Origin: an uncultured Ferrovum sp.
Lineage (GTDB): Bacteria; Pseudomonadota; Gammaproteobacteria; Burkholderiales; Ferrovaceae
Direction: 5' to 3'
DNA length: 40,793 bases
Assembly: GCA_903863375.1 (NCBI GenBank)
Contig: CAIPBT010000032.1
Coordinates: forward strand, 1-40,793
Position numbers and translations under genes: made by a program. The notes under the pieces were generated by a model. It saw nothing but the letters and a program-made list of their open reading frames with translations. It searched no databases and was not told where the DNA came from. Position 1 is the first letter of the stretch. Every line of letters starts with the position of its first letter. Positions 26,333 through 35,732 of the stretch are shown piece by piece.

Positions 26333-26365
26333 GATGATTTTGAAAAACTCATGATCTTCAAATCC

Positions 26366-27313
26366 TCACTCTACACGGGTTAGAGCGCTTTGTGCGGTTT
26401 CGAACACTTTGTTGTGATCGTACGGCGAGGGCTCAGCCGGATCAGGGCGGGTGCGGAACCGCTTGTGGCCCCAGAAATACTGGTCAGGATGGTCACGCAC
26501 GAACTGTTCGACAAAGACGTTCATGCGGCGGACGTCGGCTGACAGGTCGTCGGACGGAAAGTCGTTCCAGGCGGGCAGGAAGCGGATGCGATAGCCTCCC
26601 AAGGGGGTCTGCCAGACTTCCACCGGCACCACCCGGGCTCCGGTCAGGCGTACCAGGCGCGGCAGCGTGGTGACGGTGGCCGCGGCAATACCGAAAAACG
26701 GCACGAAGATCGCATCGCGGTCACCGAAGTCCTGGTCTGGCAGGAAGTACAGGTAACGTCCATCCCGGATGGCCCGGACCATCGGACGCAGCCCCTCGCG
26801 CCGGTCCAGCATCCGGATGTCGCCGCGGCGGTCGCGCGCGCGCCGGATGATGCCATCCAGAAAGGCGTTCTTGTGGGGTGTGAAAAAGCCTACGCCACGA
26901 TATTCCATGGCCAATCGGGCGCCAGCCATTTCCAGTCCCACGGTATGCATGGCGAGCAGGATCACCGGCTGCGATCCGCAGGCATCCAGATGTTCGGTGC
27001 CTTCCAGCATGACCCGCCGGCGCAGCGTCGCATTCGGCGCAAACCAGACCGTGCCCAGTTCGAGCAGACTACGCAGCACTGCCCGGCAGTAGGCAATTTC
27101 GGCCTGCCGGTGCGCCGTCGCGTCGAGATCGGGGAAGCACAGGCGCAGGTTGATCCGGGCCGTCCGCGCGGCCGACAGGCGCACCAACAGCGGTGCCAGC
27201 AGGGTCGCCAGCACGTCCACACAGCGGGCCGGCAACAGATGCAGACACCACAACAGGGCAATCATCAGACGCATGGCCATCAGGCCGACCGTCCGTCTTG
27301 GTATGCTCTGCAT
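26366..27313 (-). CDS. Lipid A biosynthesis acyltransferase (LpxL/LpxM family)
   Basis: The product resembles late acyltransferases that add a secondary fatty acid to lipid A at the inner membrane. The 315-residue sequence has an N-terminal hydrophobic segment (about 14-45) and the catalytic H(X4)E motif at H123-E128 (MHTVGLEMAG). Further family blocks are GVGFFTPHKNAFLDGIIRRAR, the YLYFLPDQDFG motif and QYFWGHKRFRTRP near the C terminus. Which acyl chain and position it serves cannot be told. The start could be internal (MAMRLM, residue 12 or 14). It leads a minus-strand set followed by the two-component genes. Confidence 0.9.
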   Translation of the reverse strand: MQSIPRRTVGLMAMRLMIALLWCLHLLPARCVDVLATLLAPLLVRLSAARTARINLRLCFPDLDATAHRQAEIAYCRAVLRSLLELGTVWFAPNATLRRRVMLEGTEHLDACGSQPVILLAMHTVGLEMAGARLAMEYRGVGFFTPHKNAFLDGIIRRARDRRGDIRMLDRREGLRPMVRAIRDGRYLYFLPDQDFGDRDAIFVPFFGIAAATVTTLPRLVRLTGARVVPVEVWQTPLGGYRIRFLPAWNDFPSDDLSADVRRMNVFVEQFVRDHPDQYFWGHKRFRTRPDPAEPSPYDHNKVFETAQSALTRVE

Positions 27314-27447
27314 CTCCTGCTGGTGGCGGCAACGCCTGCCACGTTGGCGCCGCCGCCGGCAGGGGTGGCAAGGTGGTTGCGCGCCGGAAGATGGGCCGCT
27401 TCCACGTTGTGAATGTTTCCTGTTTTCATATCGCGACGAGAGCCTGC

Positions 27448-27939
27448 ATGTTGACGGATACCCTTACCCCGCGCACCGATGATGCACCGATTCCGCCGGC
27501 ATTCCGGGTGCTGCAGGTGCGCTGGCAGGATCAGGCGGCGGCCCTGGGCGCTGTGCGCACCCGCGTGTTCATCGAGGAGCAGCAGATTCCGCCCGAAGAC
27601 GAATGGGATGTTCATGATGCCACCTGTGACCACCTGCTGGCGCTGGCGGTCGATGGGCAGCCGATCGGCACGGCCCGGCTGTTTGCGTCCGGCCGGATTG
27701 GCCGCCTTGCTGTGCTGGCGGACTGGCGTGGCCGGGGCGTGGGGCGCGCCCTGCTGCAGGCCGCCTTGAATCTTGCGCTGTTGCGCCAAAGCCCGGAAAT
27801 CTGCCTGGATGCACAGACTCACGCCCTCGCGTTCTACGCCGGGCTGGGTTTTGTCGCCGAGGGCGACCTGTTCATGGATGCCGGCATTCCCCATCAGCGC
27901 ATGGTGTATTCGGCAACGCAGGCAAACGCCTCGATGTGA
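27448..27939 (+). CDS. GNAT family N-acetyltransferase
   Basis: This protein of about 163 residues belongs to the GCN5-related acetyltransferases. The N-terminal VRTRVFIEEQQIPPEDEWD near residues 37-55 is characteristic of one GNAT subgroup. The acetyl-CoA loop is RLAVLADWRGRGVGRALL near 83-102, and the C-terminal AFYAGLGFVAEGDLFMDAGI is typical. The substrate is unknown. The frame is open further upstream; I chose the ATG at 27448 because the domain begins soon after it. Its last 46 bases overlap the convergent DUF4936 gene. Confidence 0.85.
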   Translation: MLTDTLTPRTDDAPIPPAFRVLQVRWQDQAAALGAVRTRVFIEEQQIPPEDEWDVHDATCDHLLALAVDGQPIGTARLFASGRIGRLAVLADWRGRGVGRALLQAALNLALLRQSPEICLDAQTHALAFYAGLGFVAEGDLFMDAGIPHQRMVYSATQANASM

Positions 27940-28226
27940 CGAGGGGGCATGACATGGCCGTCTGTGCGCAGCACCGCCGCAGCCTCAGCGACGCTTTCCG
28001 CCAGTGCCAGCCGGAGGGTTTCGACCGGCACGCCGGCGCGTGGCACATAGTGCTCCATCCAGGTAGCGGCACTGTCCTGGCGCATCAGCACGCGCCCGTG
28101 CACGCCGCAGCGGGTCGCAACGCCGTCCAGGATCTGGCGGATGGCCGTCAGCAGCACGGTGGCTGGAATGTCCTCGCAGCGGTACCAGACAAACAGTTCC
28201 TCGGCCGTGGTCCCGGTCTTGTCCAT
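27894..28226 (-). CDS. DUF4936 family protein
   Basis: This small protein of 110 residues matches, by pattern, the DUF4936 family of betaproteobacteria. The start region LFVWYRC, the central RVLMRQDSAATWMEHY, and HIEAFACV near the end are the recognisable blocks. No catalytic motif is obvious and the function is unknown. It begins 5 bp after ygfZ and is probably expressed with it. The fold may be a ferredoxin-like dimer, but that is speculative. Confidence 0.8.
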   Translation of the reverse strand: MDKTGTTAEELFVWYRCEDIPATVLLTAIRQILDGVATRCGVHGRVLMRQDSAATWMEHYVPRAGVPVETLRLALAESVAEAAAVLRTDGHVMPPRHIEAFACVAEYTMR

Positions 28227-28231
28227 GGCGG

Positions 28232-29215
28232 TCAGGGCGTGTCGTCGTCCGCCACACGCACGACGGCGAGGGCCTCACCGCCCATCGCATGCGTGGCAAG
28301 GGCCAGCACCACCTCGGCGCTGTCCGCGCTCTCCGCATCGGTTGCCGTAACGGGCGCAACGGCGCTCGCGCTGTCCGTGGCCAGAAGGGTGAGCCGGCTG
28401 CCTGGGGCCGGAACGCCCGCCCCGGCATATCCCAACCACACCATCCGACGTTTCACCTTGCCCAGATAATGGGTACGCGCGACGATTTCCTGGCCGGTGT
28501 AGCAACCTTTGCGGAAGCTGACGCCATCCAGGGTGTCGAGATTGAGCATCTGCGGCACAAACCGTTCGGTGGTGGGCAACAGCACCTCCGGCGCACCCGC
28601 GCGCAGGCTGGACAGCGCCCAGCCGGCATCGTCCTGCGGCAGCAGGGCGGCAATCGCTGTCTGCACGCTGCCCCGTGCGGTGGCCGGACCCAGCAGGATC
28701 CAGCGGTCGCCAGGCAGCCGCAGCAGGCGATGTTCGCCGGCACTGCCGAGCGTGCCTGGCGCATCGGGCCAGTTCCAGCCTAGCGCCGCCAGCCGTTCGG
28801 GAACTGCGCTGCCGAACAGGCCGACCCGCGACCAGCCGGTGGAGGCTTCAGCAATCTGCACCTTGGCGCGCAACACATACAGCCGCAGGCGTCGCAGTGC
28901 GCCTGGCTGCAGTTCTGCCGGGCAGTCGAGCAGAAATCCGCCCTGACCATCCGGCCACGCGGTGAACAGCGTGCTGATGCGCCCCTTCGGCGTGCAATGG
29001 GCGGCCAGCAACGCCCGATCGGCGAGCACCCGGGCCATGTCCTGGGTCAGCTGTCCTTGCAGGAACGTCTCGGCATCGCTCCCGCTCACCGACAGCAGTC
29101 CGCGCCCATCCAGACTGGTCCAGCCCGGCGCGGGCAGGCGGGCCGTCCCGGTCAGCGGAAACAAGACAAAACCGTCGGTGTTCTGCGGCTCGAAAGAATC
29201 CATCGTGGCTGTCAT
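28232..29215 (-). CDS. ygfZ: Folate-binding protein YgfZ
   Basis: YgfZ is a tetrahydrofolate-binding GcvT-like protein that supports assembly or repair of certain iron-sulfur clusters, for example in MiaB. The 327-residue product has LLSVSGSDAETFLQGQLTQD near residues 40-59 and CTPKGRISTLF near 73-83. The invariant KGCYTGQEIVAR lies near 236-247, with the conserved cysteine. The C-terminal part is Ala-rich. It is the first gene of a minus-strand pair with the DUF4936 gene, and is divergent from the small ORF at 29279 with 63 bp between them. Confidence 0.93.
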   Translation of the reverse strand: MTATMDSFEPQNTDGFVLFPLTGTARLPAPGWTSLDGRGLLSVSGSDAETFLQGQLTQDMARVLADRALLAAHCTPKGRISTLFTAWPDGQGGFLLDCPAELQPGALRRLRLYVLRAKVQIAEASTGWSRVGLFGSAVPERLAALGWNWPDAPGTLGSAGEHRLLRLPGDRWILLGPATARGSVQTAIAALLPQDDAGWALSSLRAGAPEVLLPTTERFVPQMLNLDTLDGVSFRKGCYTGQEIVARTHYLGKVKRRMVWLGYAGAGVPAPGSRLTLLATDSASAVAPVTATDAESADSAEVVLALATHAMGGEALAVVRVADDDTP

Positions 29216-29278
29216 GCTGAAATCCTACCACGGCGCCCTGGCGCTCCCGGATTCCACCGCCTTGCCCTGCCCGCCACC

Positions 29279-29836
29279 ATGCATCTCACCCCCTTGCCGC
29301 GCCTCCCGGATCGTCCGGACACCCTGCTCCAGCGCTGTGCCGGGTGGTGGCCGGCGCGCTTGCCGGGGCTGTTGGCCCTGACCGACTGTGATCTGCCGGT
29401 CGCGATCCGCCTGCTGCTGGGGATGGCCATGCTGGCCCCGCTGTGGCGCCCGGTGCCGGGGGCGGGGCGCCACGTGCTGTCGGCCAGCGGCGTGCTGTCA
29501 GCGACGCCCGCTGGTTTCGAGCCGGCCGTCCACCGGACGCGCACGCTGGTACTGGCGGCCGCCGGGCAGCAGGGCCCCTGGGGCCTCCGGCCTGAAGCCG
29601 AGGGCCCGGTCACCCTCCCGGCGGCAGCCTGTGCCGTTCCTGACGTGGTGCGCCGTCTGGTGGGTCTGGCCCGGCGAAGGGCAGCGCTCACCCGCTGGCA
29701 CGCGCCGGCGGTTCCGGCGCTGCGGGCCGGCAGCGTGGCCGAAGTCCGCCTGCGCACCCTGCAGCGCATCCTGCGCAACCCGGCGGCACGCCGGTCTGGC
29801 GTTGACCTGTCGGCCTATCGGCCGCTTTCGCTATAA
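29279..29836 (+). CDS. Hypothetical protein, 185 residues
   Basis: I do not recognise this product. The frame has the very high third-position GC of neighbouring genes and a balanced composition, which supports real coding. Visible features are a hydrophobic segment ([18 protein letters not shown], about 39-56) that could be one membrane helix or a buried helix. An Arg/Ala-rich C-terminal half follows, with [17 protein letters not shown] near 130-146. There is no signal peptide and no metal motif. It ends 28 bp before purL, with the purL -10 box overlapping its 3' end. Competing frames in the same DNA have weaker codon bias. It could still be a spurious frame. Confidence 0.5.
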   Translation: MHLTPLPRLPDRPDTLLQRCAGWWPARLPGLLALTDCDLPVAIRLLLGMAMLAPLWRPVPGAGRHVLSASGVLSATPAGFEPAVHRTRTLVLAAAGQQGPWGLRPEAEGPVTLPAAACAVPDVVRRLVGLARRRAALTRWHAPAVPALRAGSVAEVRLRTLQRILRNPAARRSGVDLSAYRPLSL

Positions 29837-29837
29837 T
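29832..29837 (+). promoter_or_regulatory. -10 element for purL
   Basis: A consensus TATAAT lies 28 bases before the purL ATG, at the very end of the upstream small ORF. TTGACC at 29802-29807 is 24 bp away, too far for a standard -35, so the upstream element is unclear. Start of transcription would be near 29844. Confidence 0.45.
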
Positions 29838-29864
29838 CCGGGATTCCCCCCAGATCGGGTACCC

Positions 29865-32800
29865 ATGTCTTCCATCCTGACTCTCCGTGGTCCGCTGGCC
29901 CTCTCTTCCTTCCGACGCGAGCGCCTGCTCGAACGTCTCTGTGCGGTGATCGGGCCGGGTGTCCACCTGCATGCCCAGCATCTGCATCTGGTGCATGCTG
30001 CGCGGCCCCTGGCGCACGAGGAGCGCCAGCAACTGGAAGCCGTGCTGGATCACGGACAGACACAGCGCAGCGTGCGGGCTGGTGACCGGCTGCTGCTGGT
30101 GGTTCCGCGGCTGGGCACCATCTCGCCCTGGTCGACCAAGGCCACCGAAATTGTCCGCGGCTGCGGCCTGGAGATGATCCGGCGGGTGGAACTGGCCACG
30201 GCGTTCCACCTGGCGCTCGCCGGCAATGACGCCTTGTCCGACGAGGCGCTCGCGCAGGCTGCCGCCATCCTGCACGACCCCATGACCGAGAGTGTCCTCG
30301 ACACGCTGGACGAAGCGGATCGGGTGTTCGCCGAGTATCCGCCACGGCCTCTGGAAGAAATCCTGCTGGGACGCGATGGGCGCACCGCGCTGGCGGCCGC
30401 CAACCAGCGTCTCGGTCTTGCGCTGGCAGTCGACGAGATCGACTACCTGATCGACATCTACACGGCGGCAGGGCGCAATCCGACCGATGCCGAACTGCTG
30501 ATGTTTGCCCAGGCCAATTCGGAGCATTGCCGCCACAAGATCTTCAACGCCAGCTGGGTGATCGACGGGGCGGCACAGGCCGACACCCTGTTCGGGATGA
30601 TCCGCGAAACGCACCGGCGCACGCCGCAGAACACCGTTGTAGCCTATGCCGACAACGCTGCCATCATCACCGGACGTGACACCTTCCGCTTTCATCCCCA
30701 GCCGGAACCGGCAGCGCCGGTCTATCAGTACCGCAAGGTGCAGGCGCACCTGATTGCCAAGGTCGAAACCCATAACCATCCCACCGCCATCGCGCCATTC
30801 CCGGGCGCCGCCACCGGTTCTGGCGGCGAGATCCGTGACGAGGGGGCGACTGGCCGCGGCGCAAGGCCCAAGGCGGGCCTGGTGGGGTTTTCCGTTTCCA
30901 ATCTCAACCTGCCAGGGGCTGTCCAGGCCTGGGAAGAAGGCTCCGGTGCCCGGCCACCGCGCATCGCGTCGGCGCTGCAGATCATGCTGGACGGGCCGAT
31001 CGGCGCCGCGGCGTTCAACAATGAGTTCGGCAGGCCAAATCTCGCTGGCTACTTCCGCACACTCGAAATCCGTCACGATGGCGAGTGGCGCGGTTACCAC
31101 AAGCCAATCATGCTGGCCGGCGGGGTTGGCACCATCGATGCTGCACAGTCGCACAAGCTGCCGCTGCATGCCGGGGTGTTGTTCATCCAGTTGGGGGGGG
31201 CCGGCATGCGCATTGGCCTGGGCGGCGGCGCTGCATCGTCCATGCAGAGTGGTGTGAATGCCGAGGCGCTCGACTTCGATTCCGTGCAGCGCGCCAACCC
31301 GGAAATGCAGCGTCGGGCCCAGGAAGTGATCGACCGTTGCTGGCAGATGGGCCTGGGCAACCCGGTGCTGGCCATTCATGACGTGGGTGCCGGCGGTCTG
31401 TCGAATGCCTTTCCGGAACTGGCGCATGACGGCGGTGTGGGGGCGGTCTTCGACCTGCGCAAGGTGCCTTCCGAAGAACCCGGCATGAGCCCGCGCGAGA
31501 TCTGGAGCAACGAGGCACAGGAACGGTATGTGCTGGCGATCGATCCGGAACGCCTGGAAACCTTCACGGCGCTGTGCGCCCGCGAGCGGTGCCCGTTTGC
31601 GGTGGTCGGTACGGCCACCGCCGATGGCCGCCTGCAGGTGCGCGATCCCTATTTCGGCAATCTGCCAGTCGACATGGATCTGGCCGCCCTGCTGGGTAAG
31701 CCGCCGCGCATGGAACGCGACGTGCGCCATCGGTCGGCATCTGTCACGCCGCTGGAATTCGCCGGGGTGACGGTGGCTCAGGCGCTGGGCCGGGTGCTGC
31801 GCCTGCCAGCCGTGGCCGACAAACGCTTTCTGATCACGATTGGCGACCGCACTGTGGGCGGCCTCTGCGTGCGCGATCCACTGGTCGGCCCATGGCAGGT
31901 GCCTGTTGCAGACGTCGCCGTGACCGCAGCCGGTTTCCAGGATTATCACGGTGAAGCCTTTGCCATTGGCGAACGTGCGCCGGTGGCCCTGCTGGACGGC
32001 CCGGCATCCGGTCGCCTCGCCCTTGCCGAAGCCATCACCAACCTGATGGCGGCCGACGTGGCCGCCCTCGACCAGGTCAAGCTGTCGGCCAACTGGATGG
32101 CCGCGGCAGGGGCACCTGGCGAGGACGCCATCCTGTTCGACACGGTTCGCGCCCTGGCACTGGAGCTGTGTCCGAGTCTCGATCTGGCGATTCCGGTTGG
32201 CAAAGACTCACTGTCGATGCGGACGGTGTGGCAGGACGCCGACGGCGACCACCGCGTGACCTCGCCGCTCTCCCTGGTGATCACGGCCTTCGCGCCGGTC
32301 GGTGACGTGCGGCGCACGCTCACCCCAGCGCTGTGCACAGACGCTGGACCGACCGAACTGCTGCTGGTCGACCTCTCGGCAGGGCGCAACCGCCTGGGGG
32401 GTAGCGCGCTGGCCCAGGTATACGGACAGGTGGGGGATGAACCGCCCGACCTCGACCAGCCCCAACGCCTGCGTGCCCTGTTCGATCTGATGCACCAGCT
32501 GCGGCATGACGGTCTGGTGCTGGCCTGCCACGACCGCTCGGATGGCGGCCTGCTGGTCAGTGTGCTGGAAATGCTGTTTGCCTCGCGCGCCGGATTGAGC
32601 CTTGAACTTGGCACGCTGGCGCACCAGTCCAGCGTGCTGGCGGCGCTTTTCGCGGAAGAACCCGGCATGCTGCTGCAGATCCGTCGCATCGACCGCAGCC
32701 GTGTGCAGGCCTTGGTCGATGCCTGTGGCCTGCGGGATGTCACGCATCTGCTGGGATCGGTCGAGCCGCACGTCGACCGGATCGAGCTGCGCCAGCAGGG

Positions 32801-33773
32801 CACCAGCTTCTTCCAGTCTTCCCTGGTGCCGCTCGAGCAGGCCTGGAGTGATACCAGCCTGCGCCTGCAGGCGCTGCGCGACGAACCGGCCTGCGTCGAG
32901 GAAGCGCGTTCCGCCCAGTTTGACCGGGCAGATCCCGGACTGCGCGCCGCGCTGACCTTTGACCCGCGCGAGGACATCGCCGGCCCCTTGTTGCTTGGGG
33001 CGCGTCGCCCACGGATTGCAATCCTGCGGGAACAGGGGGTGAATGGCCATGTCGAGATGGCGGCAGCCTTCGACCGCGCCGGTTTCAGTGCCGTCGATGT
33101 GCACATGAGCGACATCCTGTCCGGACGGGAAAGCCTGGCGGACATGGTCGGTCTGGTGGCCTGTGGCGGGTTTTCCTACGGTGACGTGCTGGGCGCCGGG
33201 CAGGGTTGGGCCCGCTCGATCCTGTTCAACCCGCTGGCACGGGAGCGCTTTGCGGCGTTTTTCCAACGTCCGGATACGTTCGCCCTGGGAGTCTGCAATG
33301 GCTGCCAGATGATGAGCGGACTCGCCAGTCTGATTCCCGGGGCCGACCGCTGGCCCACCCTGCAGCGCAACCGCTCCGAGCAGTTCGAGGCCCGCTGGGC
33401 CATGGTGGAGGTGCTCGAGAGCCCGTCACTGTTCATGCGCGGCATGGAAGGCAGCGTCTTGCCGGTGCCGATCGCCCATGGCGAAGGCCGGATGGTGTTC
33501 CGCAGTGAACGGGATGCCCTTGAGGCGCAGGCTCATGCTGTCTTGCGGTATGTCGACGGGCAGGGCGCGCCGGCTGAGCGCTATCCGGCGAATCCGAACG
33601 GTTCCGCAGGCGGTCTGACCGGCCTGACCACCGAAGACGGCCGTTTCACCATCCTGATGCCCCATCCGGAGCGGGCCTTCCGTACCCTGCAACATTCCTG
33701 GCATCCCGCCAACTGGGGCGAGGACGGCCCTTGGCTGCGCATGTTCCGGAACGCGCGACGCTGGGTTGGCTGA
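29865..33773 (+). CDS. purL: Phosphoribosylformylglycinamidine synthase PurL (large type)
   Basis: PurL converts FGAR to FGAM with glutamine and ATP in purine synthesis. This is the single-chain proteobacterial form of 1302 residues (1295 in E. coli). After the N-terminal domain come [17 protein letters not shown] and the ATP-site motif [27 protein letters not shown] (split across residues about 300-330). The second synthetase half includes [11 protein letters not shown]. The glutaminase domain has nucleophile C1144 in [11 protein letters not shown], with H1267 and E1269 in MPHPERAF. The ATG at 29865 matches the family N terminus; the open frame reaches far upstream but lacks similarity there. 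It ends at a strong terminator. Confidence 0.97.
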   Translation: MSSILTLRGPLALSSFRRERLLERLCAVIGPGVHLHAQHLHLVHAARPLAHEERQQLEAVLDHGQTQRSVRAGDRLLLVVPRLGTISPWSTKATEIVRGCGLEMIRRVELATAFHLALAGNDALSDEALAQAAAILHDPMTESVLDTLDEADRVFAEYPPRPLEEILLGRDGRTALAAANQRLGLALAVDEIDYLIDIYTAAGRNPTDAELLMFAQANSEHCRHKIFNASWVIDGAAQADTLFGMIRETHRRTPQNTVVAYADNAAIITGRDTFRFHPQPEPAAPVYQYRKVQAHLIAKVETHNHPTAIAPFPGAATGSGGEIRDEGATGRGARPKAGLVGFSVSNLNLPGAVQAWEEGSGARPPRIASALQIMLDGPIGAAAFNNEFGRPNLAGYFRTLEIRHDGEWRGYHKPIMLAGGVGTIDAAQSHKLPLHAGVLFIQLGGAGMRIGLGGGAASSMQSGVNAEALDFDSVQRANPEMQRRAQEVIDRCWQMGLGNPVLAIHDVGAGGLSNAFPELAHDGGVGAVFDLRKVPSEEPGMSPREIWSNEAQERYVLAIDPERLETFTALCARERCPFAVVGTATADGRLQVRDPYFGNLPVDMDLAALLGKPPRMERDVRHRSASVTPLEFAGVTVAQALGRVLRLPAVADKRFLITIGDRTVGGLCVRDPLVGPWQVPVADVAVTAAGFQDYHGEAFAIGERAPVALLDGPASGRLALAEAITNLMAADVAALDQVKLSANWMAAAGAPGEDAILFDTVRALALELCPSLDLAIPVGKDSLSMRTVWQDADGDHRVTSPLSLVITAFAPVGDVRRTLTPALCTDAGPTELLLVDLSAGRNRLGGSALAQVYGQVGDEPPDLDQPQRLRALFDLMHQLRHDGLVLACHDRSDGGLLVSVLEMLFASRAGLSLELGTLAHQSSVLAALFAEEPGMLLQIRRIDRSRVQALVDACGLRDVTHLLGSVEPHVDRIELRQQGTSFFQSSLVPLEQAWSDTSLRLQALRDEPACVEEARSAQFDRADPGLRAALTFDPREDIAGPLLLGARRPRIAILREQGVNGHVEMAAAFDRAGFSAVDVHMSDILSGRESLADMVGLVACGGFSYGDVLGAGQGWARSILFNPLARERFAAFFQRPDTFALGVCNGCQMMSGLASLIPGADRWPTLQRNRSEQFEARWAMVEVLESPSLFMRGMEGSVLPVPIAHGEGRMVFRSERDALEAQAHAVLRYVDGQGAPAERYPANPNGSAGGLTGLTTEDGRFTILMPHPERAFRTLQHSWHPANWGEDGPWLRMFRNARRWVG

Positions 33774-33820
33774 TCCGGCGACGCGCGCCGGGCTCATCCT
33801 GGACCTTCATCGCACCATGC

Positions 33821-33853
33821 AAAAAGGCCGAACCGGAGATCGGTTCGGCCTTT
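33821..33853. terminator. Bidirectional intrinsic terminator between purL and the parvulin gene
   Basis: A perfect 13-bp stem (33823-33835 with 33841-33853) closes a GAGAT loop. It has an A run on its left side and TTT on its right, so it reads as an intrinsic terminator on either strand. It separates convergent purL and the minus-strand peptidyl-prolyl isomerase gene. Confidence 0.9.
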
Positions 33854-33889
33854 CGGGACAGACGAAGGTGGCGGATAGACGGCCTTGCC

Positions 33890-34744
33890 TTACAGCCCTT
33901 CAACCTTGGCCTTGGCGCGCAGCTCACGCACCACATTGCCGAAATCAGCCTGCACGCGCTGCTGACGCAGGTTCTCTTTGACTTCCTCGAAGTCCGGCGC
34001 CTTCAACGGACGGACGTCTTCCAGCTTGATCACATGCCAGCCGAACTGCGTCTGCACCGGCGACTTGGTGTAGGTGCCTTTCTTCAGCCCGGCCATGGCA
34101 TCGCTGAAGGGCTTCACGTACGAGCCTGGGGCCGCCCAGTCGAGGTGACCACCACCTTCTTTCGAGCCGGTATCCAGCGAGGATTCCGCCGCAATCTTGT
34201 CGAAATCGCCACCCTTGTCCAGGTCGGCGATGATCTTCTTGGCTTCTTCTTCGGTCTTCACGAGCACGTGCTGGGCCTTGTACTCGTTGGCACCCATTTC
34301 GCCACGCATCTTGTCGTACTGCGCGTGCAGGGCGGCGTCATCCACCTGGGCCGACTTGATGTAATTGCTCTGGAAGGCGCGCACCAGCACTTGCTGACGC
34401 TGCACTTCCAGTTGCGCGGCGGTGTCCGGCTGCTTGTCGAGGCCCAGGCGCACGGCTTCGTCGGCCACCACGGCGAGGTTGATCAGCTGGTCGCGGATGT
34501 CGGCACGCAGCGCGGGGGTGTCGGGGGCGCCGCCGCTCGTCTGCGACTTGGCGATCATGTCGAGCAGGCTGGCCGGAATCTTGTGGCCATTGACCACGAT
34601 GTCACGGCTCGCGCCGGCGCCGGCGCTGGCGGTGCTCGGGGCGGGATCGCTGGTCTGGGCATTGGTTTGCTGGGCATACATCAGCGTCACGCTGAGAGTG
34701 CTGCCGACGATGGCCAGCGAGGCCAGGGCTTGTTTCGCGTTCAT
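33890..34744 (-). CDS. Periplasmic parvulin-type peptidyl-prolyl isomerase
   Basis: This is an SurA/PpiD/PrsA-like foldase, probably secreted to the periplasm. The 284-residue product has an N-terminal signal-like segment (about 1-30, AIVGSTLSVTLMYAQQ) followed by a Ser/Ala-rich stretch. A SurA-N-like helical region (about 45-140) precedes the parvulin domain (about 150-245), which contains AQHVLVKTEEEAKKIIADL, GHLDWAAPGSYVKPFSDA and QTQFGWHVIKLEDVR. The ATG at 34744 overlaps the bolA stop as TGATG; a TTG one codon earlier is less likely. Third gene of the yciB-bolA operon. Confidence 0.92.
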   Translation of the reverse strand: MNAKQALASLAIVGSTLSVTLMYAQQTNAQTSDPAPSTASAGAGASRDIVVNGHKIPASLLDMIAKSQTSGGAPDTPALRADIRDQLINLAVVADEAVRLGLDKQPDTAAQLEVQRQQVLVRAFQSNYIKSAQVDDAALHAQYDKMRGEMGANEYKAQHVLVKTEEEAKKIIADLDKGGDFDKIAAESSLDTGSKEGGGHLDWAAPGSYVKPFSDAMAGLKKGTYTKSPVQTQFGWHVIKLEDVRPLKAPDFEEVKENLRQQRVQADFGNVVRELRAKAKVEGL

Positions 34745-35067
34745 CAATCTTCCTTTGCTGGAGTGGTGTTTCTGGGGCGTTCGGCGTCTGCGCCTTCCCC
34801 GGGAGCCCAGGCCTGGATGGCCAGGGCATGGATCGAATGTCCCATCAGCGTACCCAGGGCCGTGTAGACCATGCGGTGCCGGGCAACTGCCGTCAGGCCG
34901 GTGAAACGTGCAGACAGCATCGCCACATGATAGTGCCCTCCGCCATCGCGCGCACCGGGGTGGCCGCGATGGGCCGCGCTGTCATCCTGCACGGTCAGCC
35001 AGTCCGGTTGCAGGACGGCAAGCGCCGACCGGATGGCCTCGGCGGTGGTGGCGTGAGAGGCGCTCAT
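34744..35067 (-). CDS. bolA: BolA family protein
   Basis: BolA-like proteins pair with monothiol glutaredoxins in iron-sulfur cluster handling and, in E. coli, affect cell shape under stress. This one is 107 residues. Family features are the internal HYHVAMLSARFTGLTAVARH motif (residues about 45-64) and MVYTALGTLMGHSIHALAIQA (about 66-86), the latter with the conserved histidine. The open frame continues upstream into yciB. I chose the ATG at 35067 because it overlaps the yciB stop (ATGA) and matches the family start. The C-terminal 15 residues are charged and probably flexible. Confidence 0.9.
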   Translation of the reverse strand: MSASHATTAEAIRSALAVLQPDWLTVQDDSAAHRGHPGARDGGGHYHVAMLSARFTGLTAVARHRMVYTALGTLMGHSIHALAIQAWAPGEGADAERPRNTTPAKED

Positions 35068-35612
35068 GGTCCCGGGTCGTCGCCGGGCTGCAGGTGGCGG
35101 GACAGCAGCACGCCCTGCACCACCACGAATACCAGCATCAGCCCAAGGGTGCCAAACACCTTGAAGGTCGCCCATACGGGCGTGCTGTAATGCGCGGCGA
35201 TATACAGGTTGGCAAGGCCAAGCAGACCGAAGAACACGGCCCAGCTGTCGTTCAGCCGGGCCCAGACGTGGTCGGGCAAGCGCAGTTCGCGCGAAAGCAG
35301 CAGGCGGATCGGATTGCGGCCAGCCACCCGGGGTGCCAGCCCGAGCACCAGCATGAAGACCCAATACAGCACGGTGGGCTTCCACTTGATGAACCGCTCG
35401 TCGTGCAGCAACAGGGTAGCGCCGCCAAACACCACGATCAGGCCGAAGCTCACCCACGCCATCGGCCGTACCGGCTGACGGCGCAGCAACATCCAGGCGA
35501 TCGTCGCTGCGCTGGCCACCATCCCGGTCAGAGTGGCCGCATAAATGCCGCCCAGCCAGAAGGCGAGGTAAAACGCAAACAGGGGCAGGAAATCCAGCAG
35601 TACCGTATTCAT
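35064..35612 (-). CDS. yciB: Inner membrane septation protein YciB/IspZ
   Basis: The YciB (IspZ, septation protein A) family has about five membrane segments and influences cell envelope synthesis and septation in enterobacteria. The 182-residue product starts MNTVLLDFLPLFAFYLAF, as the family does, and carries KWKPTVLYWVF near residues 76-86 and RLNDSWAVFFGLLGLANLYIA near 120-140. It is the first gene of a three-gene operon (yciB, bolA, parvulin). A GATAAT box at 35619-35624 on the minus strand would give a nearly leaderless transcript, but this is weak evidence. Confidence 0.93.
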   Translation of the reverse strand: MNTVLLDFLPLFAFYLAFWLGGIYAATLTGMVASAATIAWMLLRRQPVRPMAWVSFGLIVVFGGATLLLHDERFIKWKPTVLYWVFMLVLGLAPRVAGRNPIRLLLSRELRLPDHVWARLNDSWAVFFGLLGLANLYIAAHYSTPVWATFKVFGTLGLMLVFVVVQGVLLSRHLQPGDDPGP

Positions 35613-35667
35613 CCCGAGATTATCCGGCAGGTGGCGCAGCCGTGTCCAACCGGGCAGCGGTGCCGTC

Positions 35668-35694
35668 TTGTGCAGGCGGGGGGTCTGCTAAAAT
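35668..35694 (+). promoter_or_regulatory. Promoter of the PHP-yciO-trpS-scpA operon
   Basis: TGCTAAAAT at 35686-35694 is an extended -10 element (TGC then TAAAAT). TTGTGC at 35668-35673 is a partial -35 at a slightly short 15-bp spacing. It lies 38 bases before the PHP gene, in a 120-bp divergent gap shared with yciB. Confidence 0.5.
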
Positions 35695-35732
35695 GCAGGC
35701 ACTCCGTTCCGATGGCCCTTCCGGCCTGATCC

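Noticed and set aside
27298-27307. TTGGTATGCT as a plus-strand extended -10 promoter for the GNAT gene
   Set aside because: It lies inside the 5' end of the opposing acyltransferase gene, about 140 bp from the GNAT start, and has no -35 partner. It is more likely chance.
29688-31949. A 753-codon open frame on the minus strand across purL
   Set aside because: It is a codon-structure shadow of GC-rich purL. The translation is rich in His, Gln, Arg and Gly without family motifs, and purL on the other strand is certain.
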